A stretch of 61,850 nt of DNA from NCBI GenBank assembly GCA_903907935.1, contig CAIVQA010000005.1:1-61850 (forward strand), in the 5' to 3' direction. Positions 8,631-16,649 of the stretch are shown one piece after another; the stretch's first letter is position 1, and every line of letters begins with the position of its first letter. The DNA comes from an uncultured Francisellaceae bacterium. GTDB taxonomy: Bacteria > Pseudomonadota > Gammaproteobacteria > UBA6186 > Azoamicaceae. The position numbers and the translations under genes were made by a program. The notes under the pieces were generated by a model. The model was not told where the DNA came from. It worked only from the letters and a program-made list of their open reading frames with translations, and did not search any database.

Positions 8631-8707
8631 TGGACTTAATATGGACTTACAGAAATAATTTATTATCATATAAACTTAAAAAATTGAAAAAAACCTTGTT
8701 TTTATAA
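8631..8707 (-). repeat. Paired TGGACTT repeat beside tRNA-Glu
   Basis: TGGACTT at 8631-8637 and 8642-8648 (11-bp spacing) is followed by an AT-rich spacer and AAAAACCTTGTTTTTATAAG up to the 3' end of tRNA-Glu. The pair and the TTGTTTTTAT block match the copy at 7331-7412 in the same orientation. The 1.3 kb between the two copies holds only the broken Rpn gene, so the copies may bound a small integrated island. Confidence 0.4.
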
Positions 8708-8708
8708 G

Positions 8709-8782
8709 CGTCCCCAACCGGATTCGAACCGGTGTTATCGCCGTGAAAGGGCGGTGTCCTAGGCCGGCTAGACGATGGGGAC
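8709..8782 (-). tRNA. tRNA-Glu (TTC)
   Basis: The transcript starts GTCCCCA at 8782 and folds as a full cloverleaf. The acceptor stem GTCCCCA pairs with TGGGGAC, the anticodon loop is CTTTCAC (anticodon TTC), the T-arm is CCGGTTCGAATCCGG, and the discriminator is G at 8709. No CCA is encoded. It sits two genes downstream of gltX, whose product charges this tRNA. Confidence 0.95.
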
Positions 8783-8809
8783 CTAAGAAGTAAATTAAAT
8801 CAAAAACCG

Positions 8810-8881
<72 letters not shown>

Positions 8882-8882
<1 letters not shown>

Positions 8883-10303
8883 TAGCTGGTCGAGATCTTA
8901 AGGCCTTTAGCTATCCTAGTCAACACTTGTTGTTTACCAATCAATTCTAGAACCTGATCTATAGAAGGGGTTTGGGTTTTGCCGGTTATTATTATTCTTA
9001 ATGGCACTGCTAGTTCACTAAATTTCAAATTAAATTGGGTGGTAATAGTTTTTAATATGCTATGTATATTAATTGCATCCCAAGATTCTAATTTTTCTAA
9101 TTCTGACAAAAGTGCATTTAAGCCAATTATTATTTGTTGATTATTAGTTATATTTTTTAAATTTTCTAAAGCTTCTTGATTTATATTTAGATCTTTTTGA
9201 AAAAAATAAACACTTTCTTTAGCCAGTTCTTCTAAAGTTTTTACACGCTTTTGCTGTAAGGTGATAATCTTATTAAGATAATTATTATCTTGATATTCTG
9301 TTAAATCTACTCCTAAAACTAATAATTGTTTTTTTAATGGCTTAATTAAAGCATTAACATCACTAGTAGTTATATAATGATGGTTTAACCATAATAATTT
9401 ATCCATATTAAAAATTGCTGCAGATTTATGTACGGACTTAATATCGAATAAATTAATTAGTTCTTCGATTGAAAAAATTTCTTGATCTTTATGAGACCAA
9501 CCTAATCTAACTAAATAATTAATTAAAGCGTGTGGTAAGATCCCCATTTTTTCATATTCTAGAACACTAGATGCACCATGTCGTTTAGATAAACGAGAAC
9601 CATCTGATCCTAAGATCATTGGAATATGGGCATAATTAGGAATAGTGGCGCCTAGTGCTTTTAATAAATTAATTTGTTTTGGGGTATTGCTTATATGATC
9701 TTCCCCCCGTATTACATCAGTGATTTTCATATCTAGATCATCAATTACTACAGTAAAATTATAAGTAGGACTACCATCCGATCTTAACAAAATTAGATCA
9801 TCTAATTCGGTATTTGAGATCCGAATTTTACCGCGAACTAAATCATCAAATTCTACATATCCGGTTATAGGATTTTTAAATCTTACTACGTAAGAAGATA
9901 GAGAAGATTTTTGTAAGTTTTTTTCTCGGCAACATCCATCATATTTTGGTTTTTGTTTGGCCTTGGTTTGTTCGTTACGTAAATTTTCTAAACGTTCTTT
10001 GCTACAATCACAATAATAAGCTTGATCTTTAGCTAACATTTGATCAATAGCTTCATAATATCTAGAAAAGCGATCAGTTTGAAAAAATGGTCCTTCATCC
10101 CAGTTTAGATTTAGCCATTTTAAGCCATCTAGAATAACTTCTACGGATTCTTTGGTGGATCTTTCTAGATCAGTGTCTTCGATCCTTAAAATCATTTTAC
10201 CGTGATTTTTTTTAGCGAATAACCAACAATATAAGGCTGTCCGTACACTACCAATGTGTAAATCTCCAGTAGGACTAGGGGCAAATCTAGTTATAATGCT
10301 CAA
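8882..10303 (-). CDS. gltX: Glutamyl-tRNA synthetase
   Basis: This 473-residue class I aminoacyl-tRNA synthetase attaches glutamate to tRNA in the cytoplasm. The HIGH-type motif is PSPTGDLHIGSVRTALY at residues 9-25. A cysteine cluster (YYCDCS to GCCREK) lies at about 96-125, and the KMSKS-type loop is RLSKRHGASS near residue 238. Length is normal for the family. Many Rickettsiales carry two GltX paralogues, one charging tRNA-Gln for later amidation; which one this is cannot be told here. The stop codon overlaps the first base of tRNA-Ala, with tRNA-Glu 27 bp further on, suggesting one leftward transcription unit. Confidence 0.95.
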
Positions 10304-10347
10304 TTAAAAATTCTCCTATTTAAATAAATTACATATACTCTCGATTA

Positions 10348-10468
10348 ATGAGTTTTCGGAACTCTAAAAAAATAATGAGCGGTGTTTGAGCCCCATGCTG
10401 CTGCTATTAGCGCTGCCGAACGTAGGGCGAGTTCAGCGAATTATTTTTTTAGAGCTCCGAAAACTCAT
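10348..10468. repeat. Palindromic repeat element (MITE/RPE-like)
   Basis: A 29-bp left arm at 10348-10376 (ATGAGTTTTCGGAACTCT, then an A-run and TAAT) is inverted at 10440-10468 with a single mismatch. About 63 bp of higher-GC sequence lie between them. It lies between divergent gltX and tRNA-Met, 45 bp before the gltX start. The length and structure resemble the palindromic or MITE elements scattered in Rickettsiales genomes. Transcribed, it would form a long hairpin in the gltX leader if transcription starts upstream of it. Confidence 0.65.
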
Positions 10469-10573
10469 GTGCGATTAGTATAAGAATTTTTATTTTACCA
10501 TAGTTGATTAACAAAACAAGATTGACAATAGCAAGAAAGATCTACAAAATTATCGAACAGTCCAAAATAGGAA

Positions 10574-10647
10574 GGCTATGTAGCTCAGTTGGTTAGAGCG
10601 TGGCACTCATAATGCCGAGGTCGGTGGTTCGAGTCCACTCATAGCCA
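10574..10647 (+). tRNA. tRNA-Met (CAT)
   Basis: This is a full cloverleaf: acceptor GGCTATG pairs with CATAGCC, the D-arm is AGCTCAGTTGGTTAGAGC, the anticodon loop is CTCATAA (anticodon CAT), the T-arm is GGTGGTTCGAGTCCACT, and the discriminator is A. The paired first base and ordinary D-arm indicate an elongator rather than an initiator. No CCA is encoded. The integrated element's regulatory genes begin just downstream, so the 3' end is a plausible insertion site. Confidence 0.95.
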
Positions 10648-10649
10648 CT

Positions 10650-10727
10650 GATAAAATAAGGGTTTTTATGGGTTTTTAAAAATTTTAAATAATATAATTA
10701 TCACTCCAAGTCCACAGCAAGTCCAGA
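10650..10727 (+). repeat. Paired AAGTCCA repeat after tRNA-Met
   Basis: AAGTCCA at 10708-10714 and 10719-10725 (11-bp spacing) lies about 60 bp after tRNA-Met. It is preceded by AAGGGTTTTTATGGGTTTTT. It is the mirror of the copies at 7331 and 8631, and each copy is oriented the same way relative to an adjacent tRNA where one exists. It may be an integrase arm site or attachment-site remnant. Confidence 0.4.
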
Positions 10728-10848
10728 ATAAAACTAATTAGGCATTGAGGTGGAGATCTTAAATAATCTAAATGAATGTGATCTAGAGGTCAGTCTCCAG
10801 TAGGTTAATGGTTAACTATGTTGTATGTCCAGGTGGTGGCACAGTTAC

Positions 10849-11166
10849 TTAGTTTAAATTTTTGCAAAATTGTAATATTTGTTTTCTAGATTTTTTATTA
10901 ATTTTTCCATATAAAAATAAAAACTTAGCCAACATATTATTTTCAGCATAGAAGTAGGCAACTGGAACTGATAATACCTTTGCAATTTTTTTTAAAGTTA
11001 TAAAATCTGGTATAAGCTTTCCATTTTCATACTGATTTATAGTAGCAACAGCTGAAAACTCATTCATGTTATTGGCAGCCATGCCTAATTTTTTCTTGGA
11101 TACACCAGCAATTAATCGTGCTTCTTTTAGACGTTTATGGATGGTTGAATATGTTATATTAGCCAA
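10849..11166 (-). CDS. XRE-family transcriptional regulator
   Basis: This 105-residue protein has an N-terminal Cro/C1-type helix-turn-helix (residues about 10-70): IHKRLKEARLIAGVSKKKLG, then ATINQYENGKLIPDFITLKK, then LSVPVAYFY. A short basic C-terminal helical tail follows. Proteins of this type repress phage or integrative-element genes. Its position between tRNA-Met and the replication operon suggests it is the element's repressor. No cleavage or peptidase domain is present. Confidence 0.85.
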   Translation of the reverse strand: MANITYSTIHKRLKEARLIAGVSKKKLGMAANNMNEFSAVATINQYENGKLIPDFITLKKIAKVLSVPVAYFYAENNMLAKFLFLYGKINKKSRKQILQFCKNLN

Positions 11167-11209
11167 TTTTATACCATTAAAAAAATTAACTTCAAATATT
11201 TATCAACCT

Positions 11210-11605
11210 CTTGAGTTGCATAAATAAATCAATTGTCATCTAATACTTCTTCAATTTCAATATTTTGACAATTAAACACTCGTTTTGCCCATTTTAATAA
11301 TGCATTATTATCGGCATTTTTAATTTTATGTAACAAACTAACAGATATAGTTTAAAATTTGTCATTTCTGGATCCACTGTTGAAATTCTTGCTGAATTTC
11401 TTTTTGGATGCTACCTAAAAATCCTTTTTTCTTACCTTTTTCTGTCCCTATATTGTTCACTTTCGTTTCTCCTCTATTTTCTCTAGTTCTTGATGATATT
11501 GTAATGTTAAACTCTCTGGAAAGCCGAGTAAGAGTAAGCAGGCCACATTACTGTGACCATCCATCCTTTAGCTTTTTATTTTTTATAGGATTTAGCATAT
11601 AACAA
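11210..11605 (-). pseudogene. Rpn/DUF4351-type nuclease relic
   Basis: Broken leftward frames read NVACLLLLGFPESLTLQYHQ, then GTEKGKKKGFLGSIQKEIQQ, and lastly KIKNADNNALLKWAKRVFNC followed by QNIEIEEVLDD. The order and the last segment resemble the C-terminal region of Rpn/YhgA-like nucleases ending in a DUF4351-like domain. Stops and frameshifts separate the pieces and no N-terminal core remains. This explains the otherwise gene-free stretch 11167-11646. Confidence 0.4.
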
Positions 11606-11646
11606 ATAACCATAAAATTACTATTTTTAATTTTTCAAACAATATA

Positions 11647-12252
11647 TTATTTTATATCATTTTCAGAATGTATCAAAAGCTGTATACCACTGCCATTAAA
11701 CATAACTTGCTTGGCTTTTTTTAAATCGCCTACAAATAACCTAGGCTTAATTGAATAGCCATTTTTAGCATTTACAGATTCAATAAAGCCACAACAATAT
11801 TTTGGATAACGCTCTGGTGGTTTATCCACAAATATCGTATAGAGTTTTTGGAATTCATTAGCACGAAATGGCATATCCTTTGTTAGCGTAGCGCACAATT
11901 TGATCCAACCACCCATATCTTCCAGTACTGCATGAATAAGCGGATCATCAAAAACAATGCTTTGGTACGCACCAATATGGACAATGGCTTTGGAAACTTT
12001 AGCCCAAGCTTGTAGTGCTTTAGTTTCTCCTGATCCCTCAATAAATCTAACTAAATCTGCGGGTTTTGGAAAATATTGACCACCATCAGGATTGTGGATA
12101 TGAGCTTCAAAGGCTCGCTTGACATCCTGCAATTCAAAACATTTTAGTGATTGCCAATAAATATCCGTTAGCATTTCTGAAATAGCTCTACCGTATAGTT
12201 CACCAACGCCAATTAGCATTACAGTAAATTTAATTAAATCATGATTTTGCAT
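11647..12252 (-). CDS. DUF6475-like replication-operon protein
   Basis: This 201-residue protein begins LIKFTVMLIGVGELYGRAIS and contains IYWQSLKCFELQDVKRAF, then PKPADLVRFI and a WAKVSKAI segment. This order is typical of phage and element proteins (DUF6475-like) found next to replication initiators, where a role in helicase loading is suspected. Its start overlaps the end of the upstream initiator gene by 14 bp, indicating translational coupling. The biochemical role is inferred from the neighbourhood. Confidence 0.65.
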   Translation of the reverse strand: MQNHDLIKFTVMLIGVGELYGRAISEMLTDIYWQSLKCFELQDVKRAFEAHIHNPDGGQYFPKPADLVRFIEGSGETKALQAWAKVSKAIVHIGAYQSIVFDDPLIHAVLEDMGGWIKLCATLTKDMPFRANEFQKLYTIFVDKPPERYPKYCCGFIESVNAKNGYSIKPRLFVGDLKKAKQVMFNGSGIQLLIHSENDIK

Positions 12253-13237
12253 TATCTAGCTCCTCTTGCATTTTTTTATCAACCCAACGCTGCACGGCAT
12301 GTATGTTACCTTGAGTGCGTTTATCTGCATCACGGATCGGTTGTGGTGGAGAGTGGTAGTGGTAGATAAACCGATCGATTTGATCAGCATCTCGTAAAAT
12401 AATATGCAAACCATCATAGCGTTGCCCTTGATCGTTATCACCCATATTGTGCGGAGTAACACTGCAACCAGTAATGGCATTGCAAAGTTGTTCAATGTTA
12501 TAACCAAAGCTAAGTGCATTGCCAATTAACCTTTTGCGTTTGCTATCCAGTTTAGCGTCAGGATGCTTCATCACGGTTTTCCAATGTTTAAAAATTTCTT
12601 GAGCGGGATCGTTGACGCATTGACGTCGCGTCACTGACGCGACAACATTCATATTCCCTTTCCCTTCCCTTCCATATTCCTTTCCATATTCCATATTCCC
12701 CCCGGGCGTGCCCGGGCAGAGTTGTGACGGTTCCGTCACGGATGGTTGATGTGTGGAGCATGTGTCAGGCACTCGTGGTTCATCCGTGGAGCACGCATCA
12801 GTCATCCGTGGTTCATCCGTGGAGCACGCGTCAGTCACGCTAAGATCATTTGTTGTTTCAATTGTTAGTTCAGATGTTTTAGTTGTAAGCAGAGTTAATT
12901 CTGTTGGTTCTGGAATATCACTTGGCAATTCACGATGATTAATTAGTTGATGCCTAGACCAAGAAGGGATGCATCCATACCACTCTCCTTGGTGTTCATA
13001 TTTTTTGATAAACCCATGCTTTGCTAGCACGTCCAAGACTTGCACAATATTAATATTATCATAAGGCAGCATATCTAATTTTAAACGCTGTGGTCGCCAT
13101 TTAAATCGGCCTTCGCGATCACAGCAGGTTAATAATCCAATAAATGCTAGTCTTAAAGGTAATTTACTATCAATTTCCGCCTCAAATAAACCTTCATGTC
13201 TAAATAACTCCGGTTTTACTGTTCTGATCCTAGACAT
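12239..13237 (-). CDS. Phage O/DnaT-like replication initiator
   Basis: This 332-residue protein begins SRIRTVKPELFRHEGLFEAE and continues LPLRLAFIGLLTCCDREGRF and KWRPQRLKLDMLPYD, the conserved N-terminal domain of phage-type replication proteins. A winged-helix-like segment and the SWSRHQLINHRE motif follow. The middle (about residues 130-215) is a low-complexity linker with 11-residue Cys-Ser-Thr-Asp-Glu-Pro repeats and a Gly-Glu-Lys tract. The C-terminus (about 215-332) has the ILRDADQIDRFI region common in these proteins. It overlaps both neighbours by a few bases in a leftward operon. The linker DNA is unusually GC-rich and full of hairpins. Confidence 0.75.
   Translation of the reverse strand: MSRIRTVKPELFRHEGLFEAEIDSKLPLRLAFIGLLTCCDREGRFKWRPQRLKLDMLPYDNINIVQVLDVLAKHGFIKKYEHQGEWYGCIPSWSRHQLINHRELPSDIPEPTELTLLTTKTSELTIETTNDLSVTDACSTDEPRMTDACSTDEPRVPDTCSTHQPSVTEPSQLCPGTPGGNMEYGKEYGREGKGNMNVVASVTRRQCVNDPAQEIFKHWKTVMKHPDAKLDSKRKRLIGNALSFGYNIEQLCNAITGCSVTPHNMGDNDQGQRYDGLHIILRDADQIDRFIYHYHSPPQPIRDADKRTQGNIHAVQRWVDKKMQEELDNAKS
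12600..12845. repeat. GC-rich hairpins and 33-bp repeats inside a gene
   Basis: Within the replication gene are a GTCGCGTC/GACGCGAC hairpin near 12625, a polypyrimidine tract at about 12652-12700, CCCGGGC repeats near 12702-12718, a perfect GTGACGGTTCCGTCAC dyad near 12724, and about 2.5 copies of a 33-bp unit (TGGTTCATCCGTGGAGCACG core) at about 12750-12840. Everything stays in frame. The block stands out from the AT-rich surroundings and resembles in-frame palindromic element insertion. Confidence 0.6.
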
Positions 13238-14096
13238 AATTTTTCTCCTTTTTTAATTGAATAAAGTTGTGTTGTTGATCTTTAGAAAGCTTGGCAATTG
13301 TGGCAGCTCTTGCAATAGAAATTTGTTTATTATCTAGTGCATTAATTAATTCTTCGCTGCCATTTAAGTAAACTTGTTTGGCGCGAAGATAAGATCCTTT
13401 GCTAAAACCAAGAATTTTGGCAATTTTATTGTCTGTTCTGCCAGTCACTTCGTACCAAATGGTACTAAGTGATCCTAAATTATTACTATTAATTTGGGTT
13501 TTTGGTTGTTTTAAACCAAGATCATTTCTTTGGCCTTGTCGATTTTCTAATAATTTTTCTAAACTACAACCGATAGCTATGAGTTCAGTTGTTGTGAATT
13601 TACTTAGAAGATCTTTAATAGAATTTACTCCTAAAAGTAACCCTTCCAGATCTAATATGATAACTTTTATTTTATTTATTTTTGTGGCTTTATATGCTTG
13701 TAATTCTACTGATCCGGAAATTAACATACCATTAGTACTGATGATAATATGACGATCTGGTTTCTGAAAGGTAAGATACGATAGATCTGTAATTAAGATT
13801 TGATCTGTTAACATCTCTGATAAAATTAATTTATTTGCAGAACCTCGTTCATTAAGATATTTATTTATTGGATTGTTTGGCGATAAACGATCAATGCTAA
13901 TTCTAGTTTTTTGTTCTACTGCCAGTGCTTTATCATAGGGAATAGATCTTTTTGGTTTATTGATCCATTTGCTAATTGCTGATTGCTCTACTTCTAGGAA
14001 TATGCCAAGTTCTTTTTCGCTCCCAAAAAATCTAACAGCTTCAAGCCAAGCTGCCTTACGGATTTTATCGTATTTATCTTGAGTGTATAAAAGCAT
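13230..14096 (-). CDS. YdaS-like HTH / ParB-like regulator
   Basis: This 288-residue protein has an N-terminal helix-turn-helix (EAVRFFGSEKELGIFLEVEQ, then SAISKWINK) resembling YdaS/Cro-type regulators. It has a middle beta-rich segment and a C-terminal ParB/RepB-like helical region (KIAKILGFSKGSYLRAKQVY, then KQISIARAATIAKLSKDQQ). It leads the leftward replication operon, with its stop overlapping the next start by 8 bp. It probably controls replication or partition of the excised element. The ParB resemblance is limited to the C-terminal helices. Confidence 0.6.
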   Translation of the reverse strand: MLLYTQDKYDKIRKAAWLEAVRFFGSEKELGIFLEVEQSAISKWINKPKRSIPYDKALAVEQKTRISIDRLSPNNPINKYLNERGSANKLILSEMLTDQILITDLSYLTFQKPDRHIIISTNGMLISGSVELQAYKATKINKIKVIILDLEGLLLGVNSIKDLLSKFTTTELIAIGCSLEKLLENRQGQRNDLGLKQPKTQINSNNLGSLSTIWYEVTGRTDNKIAKILGFSKGSYLRAKQVYLNGSEELINALDNKQISIARAATIAKLSKDQQHNFIQLKKEKNYV

Positions 14097-14185
14097 TTTA
14101 ACTCTCTAGTTACATCAATTAGCACATGACTGTCATGCAGATCTTTAAGTTGAACCTCACTTAACTATGCTAAACAAAAAAGTTA

Positions 14186-14217
14186 AAAAAAGTGATTCCA
14201 CAGGGAATCACTTTTTT
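14186..14217. terminator. Perfect 14-bp hairpin with A/T ends
   Basis: AAAAAAGTGATTCC at 14186-14199 pairs with GGAATCACTTTTTT at 14204-14217 around a 4-base loop. It has the form of a bidirectional intrinsic terminator. It lies between the divergent replication operon (starts 14096) and the rightward gene at 14263. There it would end transcription inside leader regions rather than after a gene, so attenuation or a repressor dyad is also possible. Confidence 0.65.
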
Positions 14218-14262
14218 ATGATTTTTGCAGTACAGTACTAGTTTTAGAGAGAAGAAAATTTA

Positions 14263-14589
14263 ATGAAAAACAGAGGTATGTTTATGGCACGTCTTGATAT
14301 GAAATTAATTTCTAATTTAGATCCTGTTGGTACTCATAAAAATAATATTAAAAGAGCACTAACAGATAAGCAGGCAAGTATATACATAGGCATGGGTGTG
14401 TCTTGGTTACGACATGGTCGCGTTGAAGGCACTCGTTTTAATCGTATACCTCATCCACCATTTATTAAAATAGGACGTTCTGTACGATATTTGATAGAAG
14501 ATTTAGATCTTTGGCTTGAACAGTTTAAAAAACTTGATTATCTTGCTCAATTGGTTAATGAACCATCAGTAGAAAAAAATAAAGGTTAA
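14263..14589 (+). CDS. AlpA/excisionase-like DNA-binding protein
   Basis: This 108-residue protein has a MerR-like winged helix of the HTH_17/AlpA type: LTDKQASIYIGMGVSWLRHG, then HPPFIKIGRSVRYLIEDLDL followed by WLEQ. Such proteins act as excisionases or activators of integrated elements. An AGAGAG precedes the ATG at 14263, and two further ATGs lie 5 and 7 codons in. It is divergent from the replication operon and heads the rightward transfer region. No integrase gene accompanies it in the window. Confidence 0.75.
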   Translation: MKNRGMFMARLDMKLISNLDPVGTHKNNIKRALTDKQASIYIGMGVSWLRHGRVEGTRFNRIPHPPFIKIGRSVRYLIEDLDLWLEQFKKLDYLAQLVNEPSVEKNKG

Positions 14590-14681
14590 ATCATAATTTA
14601 ACCAGATTAAAATTTAATGTTTGTTAAATGTTTTGAATGAACTAAACCGAAAATTAATTTTTTAATAGTGGAGTATTTATT

Positions 14682-15008
14682 ATGCATATACGGTTATTGT
14701 GCGATCAAGATCAACAAACTAAAACCTTAATATTTTCTATGTTATTAATTTTTTTATTATGTTCGGTTTTCACAGAACCAACTTATGCTGTTACTGTCGC
14801 TGAGTTAGCGGCTCCCATTGCAGCGTTAAAATCAGAAATATTTGGTGGTTGGATGATGGTGGTTAAAATTTGTGCAGCAACATCCGGGATTATACTTTCG
14901 GTTTTTAGGGGGAGCTTGGTACCATTTGCAATTGGAGCTGGCCTGACTATGGGGATCCATTTGTATGATGCATATTTAGGAACAGGCGCGGCTGGAGCCT
15001 TAATTTAA
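14682..15008 (+). CDS. Putative conjugative pilin (TraA/VirB2-like)
   Basis: This 108-residue protein has a long signal-peptide-like start (IFSMLLIFLLCSVF, ending near TYA-V at residue 36). Two hydrophobic helices follow, separated by a short basic turn (FRGS). The last helix is Gly/Ala-rich. This is the pattern of F-type TraA and VirB2 pilin precursors. Position directly before traL, where F-like systems place the pilin gene, supports the call. Sequence similarity alone is weak. A GGAG lies at a proper distance before the ATG. Confidence 0.65.
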   Translation: MHIRLLCDQDQQTKTLIFSMLLIFLLCSVFTEPTYAVTVAELAAPIAALKSEIFGGWMMVVKICAATSGIILSVFRGSLVPFAIGAGLTMGIHLYDAYLGTGAAGALI

Positions 15009-15019
15009 GGGTTGATATT

Positions 15020-15307
15020 ATGCAGATGCAAAGACATGTTGTTTTAAATCATGTGGATACTCCGTTAAAAATATTGTTTTGGACAATGCCAGAGATTTTA
15101 ATGTTGATAGTACCCTGCTTTGTTGGGTTAATTGTTGAACAAGCAACTTTAGGATCTGCAATAAGTGTTTTTAGTTTCTGGTTAAATAGAAAATATCAAC
15201 AGCATTTTGGTAAAGGTCAGTTTCAAGCAGTTAAATATTGGTTTTTACCACCAGATCGTAGATTTAAATCATTGCCACCGTCTCATGTTAGGGAATATTT
15301 AGGATAG
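15020..15307 (+). CDS. traL: Conjugative transfer protein TraL
   Basis: This 95-residue inner-membrane protein is needed for pilus assembly in F-type type IV secretion. It has the family start (VLNHVDTPLKILFWTMPE), a central hydrophobic hairpin (residues about 25-55) and the YWFLPPDRRFKSLPPSHVRE end typical of TraL. It is 12 bp after the pilin-like gene and 2 bp before traE, so it is part of one operon. Confidence 0.85.
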   Translation: MQMQRHVVLNHVDTPLKILFWTMPEILMLIVPCFVGLIVEQATLGSAISVFSFWLNRKYQQHFGKGQFQAVKYWFLPPDRRFKSLPPSHVREYLG

Positions 15308-15309
15308 CT

Positions 15310-15882
15310 ATGAAATTTACTCTTTACCAAAAACGATTAACGTATCTGCATGTGCAAAGAAATATTATTGCGGGTCTTGCTTTAATATTTTTAATTATTA
15401 TTTTGCTGCAAACATTATTGTTGTTTTTTAAAAAAGAAAGAGTAATTGTAAGCCCACCGGAATTAAAACAAAGTTATTGGATTGAAGGTGACAGGTTTTC
15501 TAATAGTTATTTAGAAGAGATGGCACTTTTCTTTAGCCATTTAATGTTAGATGTGACAGAAGCTAACATTTTGCAGCAAGGTGACATCTTGCTACGTTAC
15601 GTGTTGCCGGAATCATACGGAGAATTTAAAGCTAAATTATTTCAGGATGAAAAACGGCTAAAAAGTCAGCAATTAAGTTTACAGTTCACGCCAATTACAA
15701 TTGAATTTGTAGCCCCATTAACTATGGATGTTAATGGGTTTTTAGCAAATTATATCGGTGCTAAAAAAGTATCGCAATTTCAAGAAACTTATAGAGTTAC
15801 TTTTTCTCACAAAAAAGGTCGATTATTTTTAAGATCCTTTCAAATAATTAAATCGGAGCAAAAAAGTGATGAAACATCTTAA
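15310..15882 (+). CDS. traE: Conjugative transfer protein TraE
   Basis: This 190-residue protein has one N-terminal membrane helix (NIIAGLALIFLIIILLQTLL, about residues 18-38) and a periplasmic VirB8/TraE-like domain with SYWIEGDRFSNSYLEEMA and RYVLPESYGEF. TraE links inner-membrane components of the transfer channel. Length is normal. Its end overlaps the traK start by about 14-17 bp. Confidence 0.85.
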   Translation: MKFTLYQKRLTYLHVQRNIIAGLALIFLIIILLQTLLLFFKKERVIVSPPELKQSYWIEGDRFSNSYLEEMALFFSHLMLDVTEANILQQGDILLRYVLPESYGEFKAKLFQDEKRLKSQQLSLQFTPITIEFVAPLTMDVNGFLANYIGAKKVSQFQETYRVTFSHKKGRLFLRSFQIIKSEQKSDETS

Positions 15883-16645
15883 ATTACATAAAACTTTATT
15901 TTATATTTTTCCATTGATTATGTTAATAGCAGCTACTTCTGTGTTTGGGGATGATCCGGAACCTAAAAGTCAAAGTGTTAATAGGCATAGTGTCACTAGT
16001 AATATTTTAAATATCAATGAGCACAATAGATTAAATGCTAAGATCTCTTTAGATTTTATGAATCGTATAGCGGTAGTTAACGATAGAATTGTAAATATTT
16101 TTGGTGATGAAGGAACTTTTGTAGTTCAAACCGATGAAGCAACCGGCCAAGTCTTTATTAAACCAACAGTCGAGAATTTAACTCAACCATTATCTATTAC
16201 TTTAATTACTGAAAATGGCATTACTCAAGATTTAACCTTAACCCCCACTAAAAGTAAAGCTGCCACCTTAATATTAAAACCACAAAAATCCGGATCGGCG
16301 CATCATTCAAGTGTTGAACCTTTCCCTGGTTTGAGTTCACGAAATCCAACCTTACAAGATGAGTGGTTACAAGTTATGAAACAAGCAGTGTTAGGGGAGT
16401 TGGCGGTATTTGACAGCAGAATAACGCCAACTAGAAAAGTGAATGAATTCAAAATGCATTATGTAAAAAGTTATCAAAAGAATGATTATTTAGTGCAAGT
16501 TTGGTTAATTAAAAACACCTCTAAAAATAGAGTTGTGCTAGAGGAAAAAATATTTTTTAAAAAAGGTGATTTAGCATTAAGCCTACAAAAACATTTATTA
16601 CCACCAAATGAAAAAACTTATCTTTATATTTTAGGAACTGTTTAG
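15866..16645 (+). CDS. traK: Conjugative transfer protein TraK
   Basis: This protein of about 259 residues has a signal peptide (residues 1-28) and resembles the periplasmic secretin-like TraK/VirB9 family, with FMNRIAVVNDRIVNIFGDEG and GQVFIKPTVENLTQPLSITL. TraK forms the outer-membrane core ring with TraB and TraV. GTG 15866 and ATG 15869 are both possible starts; GGAG at 15855-15858 fits the GTG slightly better. It lies inside the tra operon. Confidence 0.85.
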   Translation: MMKHLKLHKTLFYIFPLIMLIAATSVFGDDPEPKSQSVNRHSVTSNILNINEHNRLNAKISLDFMNRIAVVNDRIVNIFGDEGTFVVQTDEATGQVFIKPTVENLTQPLSITLITENGITQDLTLTPTKSKAATLILKPQKSGSAHHSSVEPFPGLSSRNPTLQDEWLQVMKQAVLGELAVFDSRITPTRKVNEFKMHYVKSYQKNDYLVQVWLIKNTSKNRVVLEEKIFFKKGDLALSLQKHLLPPNEKTYLYILGTV

Positions 16646-16649
16646 TCTT

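Noticed and set aside
11408..11602. Plus-strand 64-codon frame
   Set aside because: It is antisense to a recognisable Rpn/DUF4351-type relic.
12753..12938. Plus-strand frame of Ser/Val/Glu repeats
   Set aside because: It results from reading the 33-bp repeats of the replication gene on the wrong strand.
10648..14262. An integrase gene at the head of the element
   Set aside because: No tyrosine or serine recombinase motif was found in any frame; the genes there are an XRE regulator, replication genes and an AlpA-like protein.
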